Shown: positions 1 through 7,765, counted from the stretch's first letter. The stretch: 9,689 nt of DNA from JACRBK01 sp964427955 (GCA_964427955.1 CAYRWY010000217.1:1-9689); one strand, 5' to 3'. Notes: a model not told the origin generated them from the letters alone. Numbers and translations are program-made.

Positions 1-1808
1 CTCTTGGACATCTTGCGGCCCTGGTCATCCAGGATGTGCCCCAGGCAGATGCAGTTCTTGAAATTGACACTCTCGAACAGCATCGACGCGATAGCGTGCT
101 GGCTGTAGAACCAGCCGCGCGTCTGGTCCACGGCTTCGCAGATGTAGTCCGCCGGGAACTGCTGCTCGAACATCTCCTGGTTCTGGAACGGGTAGCCCCA
201 CTGGGCCACGCCCATCGCGCCGCTGTCGAACCACACGTCGATCAGTTCCGGGACACGGTGCATCGTGCCGCCGCATTCGGTGCAGGGGAACGTCACGTCG
301 TCCACGTAGGGGCGGTGCAGGTCCAGTTCGGTCTGATCCTTGCCGCTCAGCTCAGTCAGCTCCGCCACACTGCCGATGCAGTGCATGTGATTACAGTCCG
401 GGTTATCGCATTTCCAGACGGGCAGCGGCGTGCCCCAATAACGCTCACGTCCCAGCGCCCAGTCGCGCAGTTCTTCCAGCCAGTTGCCGAACCGTCCATC
501 GCGGATGTGCTCCGGCACCCAGTTGACCGTCTTGTTCAGCGCGATCATCTTCTCGCGGTAGCGCGTCGTCTCGATATACCACGTCGCGCGCGCATAGTAG
601 AGCAGGGGCGTATGGCAGCGCCAGCAGAACGGGTAGTTGTGCTCGTACCCTTCCGCTTTGTACAGCAGCCCGCGCTGGTTGAGTTCCTTCTTGATCAGCG
701 GATCGGCATCCTTGACCCACATCCCCGCCCACGGCGTGACCTCATCGACGAAGCCGCCATCCGGCTTCACCGTCTGGATGACCGGCAGGCCGTATTCGTT
801 CCCAACGTCCATGTCGTCCGCGCCGAAGGCCGGGGCGATGTGCACGATGCCGGAGCCGTCTTCCATGCTGACGAAATTGCCGTGCAGCACATAGGCGTAA
901 TCCTGGTCGATGGGCATGAAGCGGTACAGCGGCTCGTAGCGCATCCCCAGCAGTTCTTCGCCCTTCATCTCGCGGATGACGGTGAACTCGTCCGGTTTCT
1001 TCAGTGCCTTGTGCATCAGGGCTTTCGCCAGGATCAGCCGTTCCGTCCCGCTGTCGGACGGTCCTTCGACCAGCACGTAGGTTTCGCGGCGGTTGACGGC
1101 CAGCGCGGCATTGCCGGGCAGCGTCCAGGGCGTGGTCGTCCAGACCAGGAAGTACGTCCCTGGCTGGTCTTTGACGGCGAAGCGCACGAACACGCTGGGA
1201 TCGACCACCGTCTCATAGCCCTGCGAGACTTCGTGGCTGCTCAGCGGCGTGCCGCAGCGCGCGCAGTAGGGCACGACCTTGTAGCCCTGGTACAGCAGGT
1301 TCTTATCCCAGAACTGGCGCAGAATCCACCACACGCTCTGGATATAGTCGTTGGTATAGGTGACGTAAGCCTGTTCCAGGTCCACCCAGAACGCGATCCG
1401 CTCGGTGAGCTTCTCCCATTCCTGGATGTAGCGGAACACGCTGTCGCGGCACTTCCGGTTGAACTCGGCAATGCCGTATTCTTCGATCTCGTGCTTGTGC
1501 TTGAGGCCCAGTTCTTTCTCGACCTCGATTTCAACCGGCAGACCGTGCGTATCCCATCCGCCTTTACGCAGCACGTAGGCGCCATTCATGGTGTGGTAGC
1601 GCGGGAACATGTCCTTGAACGCGCGTGCCAGCACATGATGGCTGCCTGGCTTGCCGTTAGCGGTGGGCGGTCCCTCGAAGAAGACGTAGGTCCGACCGCC
1701 TTTGCGCTCTTCCATCGAGCGGTGGAAGATGTCTTTTTCGTGCCAGAATGCCAGTTGCTCTTGTTCCAGGCTTTCGATATCGACTTTCGATGAGACTGCT
1801 TTGAACAT
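1..1808 (-). CDS. ileS: Isoleucyl-tRNA synthetase, type 2 (C-terminus outside window)
   Basis: Class I aminoacyl-tRNA synthetase that charges tRNA-Ile with isoleucine in the cytoplasm. 602 residues are visible, and the gene runs off the window exactly at KMSK (599-602), so the anticodon-binding domain is missing. Visible in order: the FFEGPPTANGKPG active-site segment (43-55); GSHH at 55-58 in place of HIGH; GGWDTHGLPVE (83-93); a zinc-type CARCG (182-186); the CP1 editing signature WTTTPWTLPGN (223-233); and an editing-domain APAFGADD stretch. Overall it is closely colinear with Thermus thermophilus IleRS as I recall it, which places it in the eukaryote-like clade 2 rather than the E. coli-like clade 1. 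The start is ATG at 1808, with AGGAGG four bases upstream; no other start has a comparable site. It is probably the last visible gene of the operon led by the Ile T-box at 3569-3842. The 123-base gap to the upstream gene holds no clear promoter or terminator. Confidence 0.97.
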   Translation of the reverse strand, partial: MFKAVSSKVDIESLEQEQLAFWHEKDIFHRSMEERKGGRTYVFFEGPPTANGKPGSHHVLARAFKDMFPRYHTMNGAYVLRKGGWDTHGLPVEIEVEKELGLKHKHEIEEYGIAEFNRKCRDSVFRYIQEWEKLTERIAFWVDLEQAYVTYTNDYIQSVWWILRQFWDKNLLYQGYKVVPYCARCGTPLSSHEVSQGYETVVDPSVFVRFAVKDQPGTYFLVWTTTPWTLPGNAALAVNRRETYVLVEGPSDSGTERLILAKALMHKALKKPDEFTVIREMKGEELLGMRYEPLYRFMPIDQDYAYVLHGNFVSMEDGSGIVHIAPAFGADDMDVGNEYGLPVIQTVKPDGGFVDEVTPWAGMWVKDADPLIKKELNQRGLLYKAEGYEHNYPFCWRCHTPLLYYARATWYIETTRYREKMIALNKTVNWVPEHIRDGRFGNWLEELRDWALGRERYWGTPLPVWKCDNPDCNHMHCIGSVAELTELSGKDQTELDLHRPYVDDVTFPCTECGGTMHRVPELIDVWFDSGAMGVAQWGYPFQNQEMFEQQFPADYICEAVDQTRGWFYSQHAIASMLFESVNFKNCICLGHILDDQGRKMSK

Positions 1809-1812
1809 ATTC

Positions 1813-1818
1813 CCTCCT
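1813..1818 (-). promoter_or_regulatory. Ribosome binding site of ileS
   Basis: AGGAGG on the minus strand, followed by GAAT and the ATG at 1808. The spacing is a little short but the core is perfect. It fixes the ileS start; reading frames that begin further upstream are not in frame with the synthetase. Confidence 0.8.
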
Positions 1819-1931
1819 GATTGCGGTCCGGTTCCCTCAGTTCAATGTCGCTGTAGTCGGGTGATCCGATCCGGCAATCATGCGCGGCGCTGGCCGCCAG
1901 AGCCATACTGCCACGGTAGCACCTCCTGGCG

Positions 1932-2432
1932 TTACTTCATCTTATAGAGCCGGAAAATCGTCGGTCCTTCTTCATCTGAATACCCGGCATGGATGTACAC
2001 CTGCCACGAAACCCCCAGCCCGCCGCTGTGTTGGCGGCCCGAACATTGGGCGACCCCATACGGTCCGGTTTCCGCCCGGCTCGGCTGCCCATCCTGATCG
2101 AATTGCAGCGGCACCGGCATATACAGGCAGGTCCCCCCATGCTTCTCGTAAAACTTGGCCACGTCTTCGCCGGACATCGACGTGCGATAGACCCAGTATT
2201 CCTCGCCCTTGTCCGGGTTGATGTGCTCCACGACCTTCGCCCCGGCAGGGACGGGCACCTCGTGGGGAAAAACCAGGGCATACAAGGGTGCGGCGACCCG
2301 GATCAGAATCAAGGCCGCCAGGACCAGCGCCGCGACCATGACGAGCAGCGCCAGCCAGACCGGGACAAACAGCCTTGATTTTTCGAGCGGCTCTTCCCCA
2401 TTTTCTGGGACGGCAGAAGTTGGCTCGGACAC
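1932..2432 (-). CDS. Single-span membrane protein, second of a tandem related pair
   Basis: Family not recognised; 166 residues. Visible: a short polar N-terminus (1-20), one strongly hydrophobic segment at about 21-46 (LFVPVWLALLVMVAALVLAALILI), then a soluble domain of about 110 residues that would lie outside the membrane if the N-terminus is cytoplasmic. The domain has two cysteines (102, 130) and an HSG motif at 135-137. The same order of landmarks (GA-x-x-V after the membrane segment, FY, Cys, Cys, HSG) occurs in the gene just upstream, so the two look like diverged tandem duplicates. The start chosen is GTG at 2432, because GGGGGAG lies eight bases before it; the in-frame TTG at 2459 has no ribosome site. 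This leaves a four-base gap to the upstream stop, so the pair is almost certainly co-transcribed. Codon use matches the neighbours. No function is assigned. Confidence 0.85.
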   Translation of the reverse strand: MSEPTSAVPENGEEPLEKSRLFVPVWLALLVMVAALVLAALILIRVAAPLYALVFPHEVPVPAGAKVVEHINPDKGEEYWVYRTSMSGEDVAKFYEKHGGTCLYMPVPLQFDQDGQPSRAETGPYGVAQCSGRQHSGGLGVSWQVYIHAGYSDEEGPTIFRLYKMK

Positions 2433-2436
2433 GGCC

Positions 2437-2967
2437 CTAGCTCCCCCAATAACGCTCAATCTGGATGAGCACGTCGCCGGTCGGATTCAGGCCCTCGTCG
2501 TAGACCGGTTGGATCAGGACGGTGGCGTATTGGGTGATCCCCCACCCGGAATGATCCACTTTGCAGTTCGTGAAGACGTGCCCTTCCGCCTGCGTCTGTT
2601 CGCCGCTGTCGTTGACGACCGTGCCGCTGTAGCGTTTGCAGCTCATATCTTTCTGCCGGTCGTAGAACTGCTCGATCTCGTCCAGCGTCGCCGTGGTCGT
2701 ATACTGCTGCCGGTCGTGGTTGCCAAAGCCATCGTTCAGTTTTTCTTCGTCGACGAATGTTGCGCCAGGGAAGACCTTGACCTTCAGCGGCTTGTTCCGG
2801 CTGGAGCGCATCGACGAAAACACGACGGCGACGACGACGACGATCACCACGACCAGGATTACCAACCCCAGGGTAACGCGCACCATCAGGCTGTTTAACA
2901 GACCGCGCCCGGCGGGTTCCGAGTGCTGCGGGATGGGTTGTTCTTGATATTCTTCTTGTTCAGACAT
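2437..2967 (-). CDS. Single-span membrane protein, first of a tandem related pair
   Basis: Family not recognised; 176 residues. Residues 1-24 are polar and rich in Glu and Gln. Residues 31-52 form one very Val/Ile-rich membrane segment, encoded by a near-repetitive run of GTC/GTG codons (about 2822-2870). Residues 60-176 form a soluble domain with FPGA (66-69), FY (101-102), cysteines at 110 and 135 and HSG at 139-141. These landmarks recur in the same order and similar spacing in the next gene (GA, FY 94-95, Cys 102, Cys 130, HSG 135-137), which points to tandem duplication. The two cysteines could form a disulphide if the domain is extracytoplasmic. ATG 2967 is taken as the start, with AAAGGTGG just upstream; a GTG nine bases earlier is in frame but would lie inside that ribosome site. 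It lies 96 bases after the acetyltransferase gene, with no obvious terminator between. Confidence 0.85.
   Translation of the reverse strand: MSEQEEYQEQPIPQHSEPAGRGLLNSLMVRVTLGLVILVVVIVVVVAVVFSSMRSSRNKPLKVKVFPGATFVDEEKLNDGFGNHDRQQYTTTATLDEIEQFYDRQKDMSCKRYSGTVVNDSGEQTQAEGHVFTNCKVDHSGWGITQYATVLIQPVYDEGLNPTGDVLIQIERYWGS
2441..2447 (-). promoter_or_regulatory. Ribosome binding site deciding the GTG start at 2432
   Basis: GGGGGAG on the minus strand, inside the last codons of the upstream gene, eight bases before GTG 2432. It favours that start over TTG 2459, which has no purine-rich site upstream. Confidence 0.6.
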
Positions 2968-3063
2968 CTGCTCCACCTTTCTGGCTGTTAGTCTGTGAGC
3001 AGTGTAACATCCCTTTGGCCGAGGCGATAGTAGTCTACGTCCGGTACCAAGGTCCCAGCCGGA

Positions 3064-3552
3064 CTAGTCGTGCCCCAGGCTGACCCGCATCCTGATGGTC
3101 AGCGCCCGTCCGCCGACCGACTGCCAGAACCGGATCGCGTCGTCGTTGGCGGAGGCGACCTGCCATTCCACGTGGCGGACCCCCTGTTCGGCAAACCAGG
3201 CGTTGATGGCTTCGACCAGCCGCCGGGCGATCCCCTGCCGCCGGAAGGCCGGTTCGACGTACACGTCGGCGATGAACCCGGTCTCCTCGTACTCGAACAG
3301 GTCCGCTTGCAGGTCGATTACCGCACCCAGGACATAGCCCACCACTTGCCCCGTGACCTCGGCGACCAACGTCCGCGTATACGGGTCTTCGTGCGTTTCG
3401 ATCAGGCGTGCGGCATAACTCTGCGCGGCATCGGCGGTTGGAACGGGCAGACGCGGATCAAGTGCCGTATGGTAATCGGACAGCGCCTGCCACAGCCGGG
3501 TGATGGCGGCCTGGTCGGATGGCTGTACGGGCCGGATTGTGACACTGGCCAA
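3064..3552 (-). CDS. GNAT-family N-acetyltransferase
   Basis: 162 residues, the usual size of a single GNAT domain. It should transfer an acetyl group from acetyl-CoA to an amine; the substrate cannot be told from sequence. Visible: beta-1 TIRPVQPSDQAAITRLW (5-21), the beta-4/alpha-3 region FIADVYVEPAFRRQGIARRLV (93-113) with the acetyl-CoA pyrophosphate loop RRQGIAR, and the C-terminal ASANDDAIRFWQSVG (134-147) with the typical Asn and aromatic residues. This resembles the RimI-like branch, but that is only a resemblance. TTG 3552 is chosen as start because AAGGAG sits six bases before it. The longer reading from ATG 3591 would begin inside the T-box terminator hairpin. It is the first gene after the Ile T-box, so it should be expressed mainly when tRNA-Ile is uncharged. 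Why an acetyltransferase leads an ileS transcription unit is unknown. Confidence 0.9.
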   Translation of the reverse strand: MASVTIRPVQPSDQAAITRLWQALSDYHTALDPRLPVPTADAAQSYAARLIETHEDPYTRTLVAEVTGQVVGYVLGAVIDLQADLFEYEETGFIADVYVEPAFRRQGIARRLVEAINAWFAEQGVRHVEWQVASANDDAIRFWQSVGGRALTIRMRVSLGHD

Positions 3553-3558
3553 GGAATG

Positions 3559-3564
3559 CTCCTT
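3559..3564 (-). promoter_or_regulatory. Ribosome binding site of the GNAT gene
   Basis: AAGGAG on the minus strand, directly after the U-tract of the T-box terminator and six bases before TTG 3552. It decides the start against the upstream ATG at 3591, which is buried in the terminator stem. Confidence 0.75.
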
Positions 3565-3568
3565 CCCC

Positions 3569-3609
3569 AAAAACAAAAACTCCCATCCCACAATCGAAAG
3601 GGACGGGAG
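3569..3609 (-). terminator. Intrinsic terminator of the T-box leader
   Basis: Ten-base-pair stem CTCCCGTCCC (3609-3600) with GGGATGGGAG (3589-3580), one G-U pair, a ten-base loop, then TTTTTGTTTTT (3579-3569). The 5' side of the stem overlaps the strand that would pair with the T-box core to form the antiterminator, so the two structures exclude each other. It is also the first visible terminator downstream of sucCD. Confidence 0.93.
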
Positions 3610-3842
3610 CCAAGCTCTCGCGGTACCACCCTTATTCTCTGCCTGCCTCAGCAGAGCACTTAGCTGCCCCTACCAGGGCACGGTCACATTAACGGGGACC
3701 AGACCGGCGCGGCTTACTGGCGCAGGGCGCGTTCGGCGTGCAGCTCAGGAATGATTTTCCACTCACGTTCCGTACCTGGCTTCCACTCTCCCAGGCTCGC
3801 TGGACGGGCGTGTGAGTATACTCGTTTCCGTCATCGCTTTTC
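3569..3842 (-). ncRNA. T-box riboswitch, isoleucine specifier (transcription attenuation)
   Basis: A complete leader that senses tRNA aminoacylation. Stem I opens with GCGATGAC-GGAA-ACGAGTA (3837-3819), which has the k-turn and AGUA loop-E signature. The strand returning at about 3760-3740 reads GGAAAATCATTCC, so GGAA pairs with TTCC. The GAA of loop E is followed by A, then ATC (3755-3753), then the conserved purine A3752. The specifier is therefore AUC, isoleucine. The apical part GCGAGCCTGGGAGAGTGGAAGC fits the distal AG-bulge module. Stem III is CTCTGC/GCAGAG. The T-box core AAGGGTGGTACCGCG lies at 3633-3619. Its UGGU (3628-3625) pairs with a tRNA ending in ACCA, as tRNA-Ile does. Asn, the alternative frame (AAT), would need a G discriminator and UGGC, so it is less likely. 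The leader ends in an intrinsic terminator. It fills the 333-base gap between sucD and the GNAT gene. Confidence 0.95.
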
Positions 3843-3849
3843 AACCGCC

Positions 3850-3878
3850 AGCATACCATACTGGGCGGGCATGGTCAA
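3850..3878 (-). promoter_or_regulatory. Promoter of the T-box/ileS unit
   Basis: TTGACC (3878-3873), a 17-base spacer and TATGCT (3855-3850). This predicts a transcript start near 3843, just before T-box stem I, which supports the assignment. The -35 box lies only seven bases after the sucD stop codon. Confidence 0.75.
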
Positions 3879-3885
3879 GACTGTA

Positions 3886-4740
3886 CTATAACAGGTCGGG
3901 GATCTCCTCCGGATGCCGCGCGACTTTCACCCCGGCAGCTTGCAGCGCCGCGATCTTGTCGGCGGCGGTCCCGGCGCCTCCCTCGACAATCGCGCCTGCG
4001 TGGCCCATCCGGCGGCCCGGCGGCGCGGTCTGCCCGGCGATGAAGGAGACCACCGGCTTGGTCATGTAGGTCGCGATGTAGTGGGCGGCTTTTTCTTCAT
4101 CCGTCCCGCCGATTTCCCCAATCATCACGACTTTTTCTGTCTGCGAATCGTCTTCGAACATTTGCAGCACGTCGATGAAGTTGGTGCCGTTGATCGGATC
4201 GCCGCCAATGCCGACGCAGGTGCTCTGGCCGATCCCGCGCTGGGACAGGGCGTAGACCACTTCGTAGGTCAGCGTGCCGCTGCGCGAGACGACGCCCACG
4301 GCGCCGGGTTGGGCGATGTGGCCGGGCATGATGCCGACTTTGGCCTGTGCCGGAGTGAGCAGTCCGGGACAGTTGGGGCCGACCAGGCGGCTCTTGCTCT
4401 GATCCAGCCGCTCGCGGACCTTCATCATGTCCATCACGGGGATGCCTTCGGTAATGCAGACGATCAGCTCGACGCCAGCGTCCACCGCTTCATAGATCGC
4501 GTCGGCGGCGAACGAGGCCGGGACGTAGATGATCGAGGCATTTGCGCCGGTGGCTTCGCGCGCGGCTTTCACTGTGTCGAAGACCGGCTTGCCGAGCGTC
4601 CATTCGCCGCCTTTGCCGGGCGTCACCCCGGCGACGACATTGGTACCGTATTCGATCATCTGCTGGGTGTGAAAGAAGCCTTCACGCCCGGTGATGCCTT
4701 GAACCAAAAGTTTAGTGTGTTTATCGACCAGGATAGCCAT
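3886..4740 (-). CDS. sucD: Succinyl-CoA synthetase, alpha subunit
   Basis: 284 residues, close to the E. coli length. With SucC it interconverts succinyl-CoA and succinate with substrate-level phosphorylation in the TCA cycle. Visible: the CoA-binding Rossmann start LLVQGITGREGFFH (11-24), GPNCPGLLTP (121-130), GHIAQPGAVGVVSRSGTLTYE (140-160), and GRRMGHAGAI (242-251), in which His247 is the residue phosphorylated during catalysis. ATG 4740 is the start, ten bases after the sucC stop with AGGA upstream. The frame stays open further upstream, but that stretch is antisense-free overlap with sucC in another frame and has no family similarity. It is co-transcribed with sucC. No terminator follows before the next promoter. 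Confidence 0.98.
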   Translation of the reverse strand: MAILVDKHTKLLVQGITGREGFFHTQQMIEYGTNVVAGVTPGKGGEWTLGKPVFDTVKAAREATGANASIIYVPASFAADAIYEAVDAGVELIVCITEGIPVMDMMKVRERLDQSKSRLVGPNCPGLLTPAQAKVGIMPGHIAQPGAVGVVSRSGTLTYEVVYALSQRGIGQSTCVGIGGDPINGTNFIDVLQMFEDDSQTEKVVMIGEIGGTDEEKAAHYIATYMTKPVVSFIAGQTAPPGRRMGHAGAIVEGGAGTAADKIAALQAAGVKVARHPEEIPDLL

Positions 4741-4750
4741 GATAAGTATC

Positions 4751-5892
<1,142 letters not shown>

Positions 5893-5896
<4 letters not shown>

Positions 5897-6030
5897 AAAT
5901 AGGACCTCCTTTTGGAATAGGCGACAGAGGTGACCGGAGACTCGCCCGTCGCCGGTTCAAACGCTATCCGCAGATCGCCTAATACTGAGCGCGGCGTGCC
6001 CTCGCTCAGCATCATGTACGGATAGGCCAT
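5893..6030 (-). CDS. Possible small leaderless ORF coupled to sucC
   Basis: 45 codons from ATG 6030 to TGA 5893. There is no ribosome site, but the predicted promoter -10 box ends only five bases before the ATG, so the transcript could start at or next to the ATG and be translated leaderless. The stop overlaps the sucC start as GTGA, the standard arrangement for coupled translation, and the sucC ribosome site lies inside its last codons. Codon third positions are mostly G or C in the first half. No membrane segment, cysteines or family resemblance are seen. A frame this short can easily be open by chance in GC-rich DNA, so it may be only 5' leader. Confidence 0.3.
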
Positions 6031-6034
6031 GTAG

Positions 6035-6062
6035 AATATAGCATTACCCGGGATGGGTTCAA
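6035..6062 (-). promoter_or_regulatory. Promoter of sucCD
   Basis: TTGAAC (6062-6057), a 16-base spacer ending in TGC, and TATATT (6040-6035): a good -10 with an extended TG element. The -35 lies four bases after the stop codon of the kinase gene. The predicted start is near 6030-6028. Confidence 0.7.
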
Positions 6063-6065
6063 AAG

Positions 6066-6929
6066 CTAATTCATCCCTGGCACGATGAACCCGAAGGTGC
6101 TGCCCTGTCCGGCGGTGCTCTGGTAGAAGAATTCGCCGCCCATCAGCTTGATGAAGCCCATCGCAATCGACAGACCCAGCCCGTGGCCCTTGAAGGTGCG
6201 GACATGCTCGTTGTCGGCCCGCCAGAACGTCTCGCCAATGTGCGTTTGTTCCTCATCGGTCATGCCGACGCCGTTGTCGATGACGGACACTTTCAGCTTG
6301 CCATCGACCCCTTCCGCCTTGATCGTGATCTTGCCCCCATCCGGGGTGTATTGGAGCGCGTTGACCACCAGCTTATTGAGCACCAGCGCCAGCCGGGCGC
6401 CATCCAGGTTGAGCAGGGGCAGGCCGGACGGGGTGTCGAAGGTCAGCGTATGGTTGTGCGCCGTGGCCAGTTCAGCCGTGTCTTTTTCGACCTGGAGCGC
6501 GATGTTCTTGTAGAAGTCCATTTTCGACTCCAGGCGCATCCGGCCCGACCGGATCTTGCTGATGTCGCTGATGTCGGTGACGAGGTGCTCCATGCGAATC
6601 ACATTGGATCGGATCGTCTCGACGAACTGCGCCTGCATATCGTTGAGTTCGCCGACGACTTTTTTGCCCAGCATGTCGGAATAACCGCGAATGCTGGTCA
6701 TCGGCACCCGAATTTCATGGACCATCACCGAGACGAACTGGGCATTGGTGGTGACCATATCGGCGAGCTGCTGGCGCAAGGTGTCGGCGTCGGCGCCTTC
6801 CCCGCGCTGCTGTGCTGCTTCGAGCAGGCGATCCAGCTCGCCCAACTGGGTCTTGAGGTCGCCCTCGGCCCGAAGACTGGCTAATAATTCCCGCGCTGCC
6901 TGGAGTGGATTAGATTGCGCGTCGCTCAT
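6066..6929 (-). CDS. Soluble sensor histidine kinase (HisKA + HATPase_c)
   Basis: 287 residues, no membrane segment and no recognisable PAS or GAF sensor. Residues 1-60 are helical and charged, likely coiled coil. The H-box is FVSVMVHEIRVPMTSIRGY (65-83), with phospho-acceptor His71. The ATP-binding domain shows the N-box LNKLVVNALQYTPDGG (184-199), the G1 box DNGVGM (218-223), an F-box Phe at 235, and GHGLGLS (248-254). The enzyme should autophosphorylate and pass phosphate to a response regulator, but none lies in the window. The position four after His is Val; family members with phosphatase activity usually have Thr or Asn there. ATG 6929 is chosen because GGAGAA lies ten bases upstream; a TTG nine codons earlier is in frame without a site. 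It follows the deacetylase by 36 bases and may share its transcript. Confidence 0.93.
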   Translation of the reverse strand: MSDAQSNPLQAARELLASLRAEGDLKTQLGELDRLLEAAQQRGEGADADTLRQQLADMVTTNAQFVSVMVHEIRVPMTSIRGYSDMLGKKVVGELNDMQAQFVETIRSNVIRMEHLVTDISDISKIRSGRMRLESKMDFYKNIALQVEKDTAELATAHNHTLTFDTPSGLPLLNLDGARLALVLNKLVVNALQYTPDGGKITIKAEGVDGKLKVSVIDNGVGMTDEEQTHIGETFWRADNEHVRTFKGHGLGLSIAMGFIKLMGGEFFYQSTAGQGSTFGFIVPGMN

Positions 6930-6965
6930 GATTAAAATTCTCCGAATATTCAACAACTTGCTAAT

Positions 6966-7736
6966 TCAAAAAGAAAGCGGTTTCCAAAGCCGTTCGGCAT
7001 AGGACCCTTGACCGGTGTGCGTGGCGTGCTGTCTTATCGCCTCGGCCATCGCGGCTTCATCCTCCCAAAACGAACCGATCTGGGAGTGGTAACAGGCGAT
7101 GGCCCTGATCCTCGCGGCGATGGCGGCCTCGTCCAGGTGGTGAATGATGGGTTCAGTGGGGTGTCCCAGGTTGGCGCGTGCGACCTGAACGGCTTCATCG
7201 CCTGCTGCACTGTAAGGATACTCTTCGTAAAAGAAAACCGCTACCTCCCGATGGTCCTGCCACCAGTCGCGCAGCGCATGGGACACCAGGACGTGATCGA
7301 CATGATTTCCCACCCCTAGCGGGAAGTAGAGCACCGCCGCCGGATCGCACGACCGCGTGATGTCGTCCAGGTCGGCGAGCACCGGGTCCTCAGGACGGAT
7401 GCCGCCGAAGAGGGCGTCGCGCTCGTGATAGAGCGGGCGGCCTTGAGCGTCGGAGCGGTAAGGCGCATCCGGCAGTGTCCCGAACTGGATGGCGGCGCCC
7501 AGGACCTGCGCGGCCTCCTGATCTTCGATCTGGCGACCGGGGATCGGGTCCGGACCCAGCTTCCAGCGTGCGACGAGTTCGCGGACGAAGGTGTGATCCG
7601 CCGCACCCGGCGGCATCGGGCCGGACATCGCGGTAAAGATGCTGGCGGTGGCGCCGCCGTGGGTGAGTTGGTAGATCAGGCCGCCGCAGCTCAGGACGGC
7701 GTCGTCATGGTGGGGCGAAAAGAACAGGTGGTGCAT
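6966..7736 (-). CDS. PIG-L/LmbE-family zinc-dependent N-deacetylase
   Basis: 256 residues, typical for the family that removes acetyl groups from N-acetylglucosaminyl compounds (as in mycothiol, bacillithiol or GPI precursors) and from other amides. The motif PHHDD (8-12) stands at the very N-terminus, with expected zinc ligands His9 and Asp12 and base Asp11. HVDH (145-148) supplies the third ligand, His148. The more common form of the first motif is PHPDD. Other visible segments are YFPLGVGNHVDH (137-148) and FYEEYPY (169-175). There is no signal peptide, so it should be cytoplasmic. The substrate is not evident; no thiol-synthesis or glycosyltransferase gene is nearby. The start is ATG 7736 with AGGGA upstream. 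The preceding fabH terminator isolates it, yet I see no good promoter in the short gap, so its promoter may be atypical. Confidence 0.92.
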   Translation of the reverse strand: MHHLFFSPHHDDAVLSCGGLIYQLTHGGATASIFTAMSGPMPPGAADHTFVRELVARWKLGPDPIPGRQIEDQEAAQVLGAAIQFGTLPDAPYRSDAQGRPLYHERDALFGGIRPEDPVLADLDDITRSCDPAAVLYFPLGVGNHVDHVLVSHALRDWWQDHREVAVFFYEEYPYSAAGDEAVQVARANLGHPTEPIIHHLDEAAIAARIRAIACYHSQIGSFWEDEAAMAEAIRQHATHTGQGSYAERLWKPLSF

Positions 7737-7765
7737 GATGAGTTCCCTGCTTCGCTGGGCTTTTG

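Noticed and set aside
36..1793. A 585-codon open frame on the plus strand
   Set aside because: It lies fully antisense to ileS, has no recognisable domain, and is the usual GC-rich shadow of a real gene. The minus-strand frame carries all the IleRS motifs.
1911..1924. A second T-box-like core (AGGTGCTACCGTGG) between the membrane-protein gene and ileS
   Set aside because: It resembles the T-box consensus, but the essential UGGN is UGCU, there is no room for stem I, and no terminator follows. At most it is a coincidence or a decayed relic.
2822..2870. Triplet-like GAC/GTC repeat tract
   Set aside because: It is explained by the Val-rich membrane helix of the gene at 2437-2967, not a separate repeat element.
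2968..3063. Promoter or terminator between the GNAT gene and the first membrane-protein gene
   Set aside because: There is a GTCCGG/CCGGAC inverted repeat without a U-tract and a TGTTACACT extended -10-like site without a -35. Neither is strong enough to list.
3553..3591. ATG 3591 as the start of the GNAT gene
   Set aside because: It lies inside the T-box terminator stem and would add 13 residues encoded by the U-tract. The TTG at 3552 has a proper ribosome site and begins at the conserved first beta strand.
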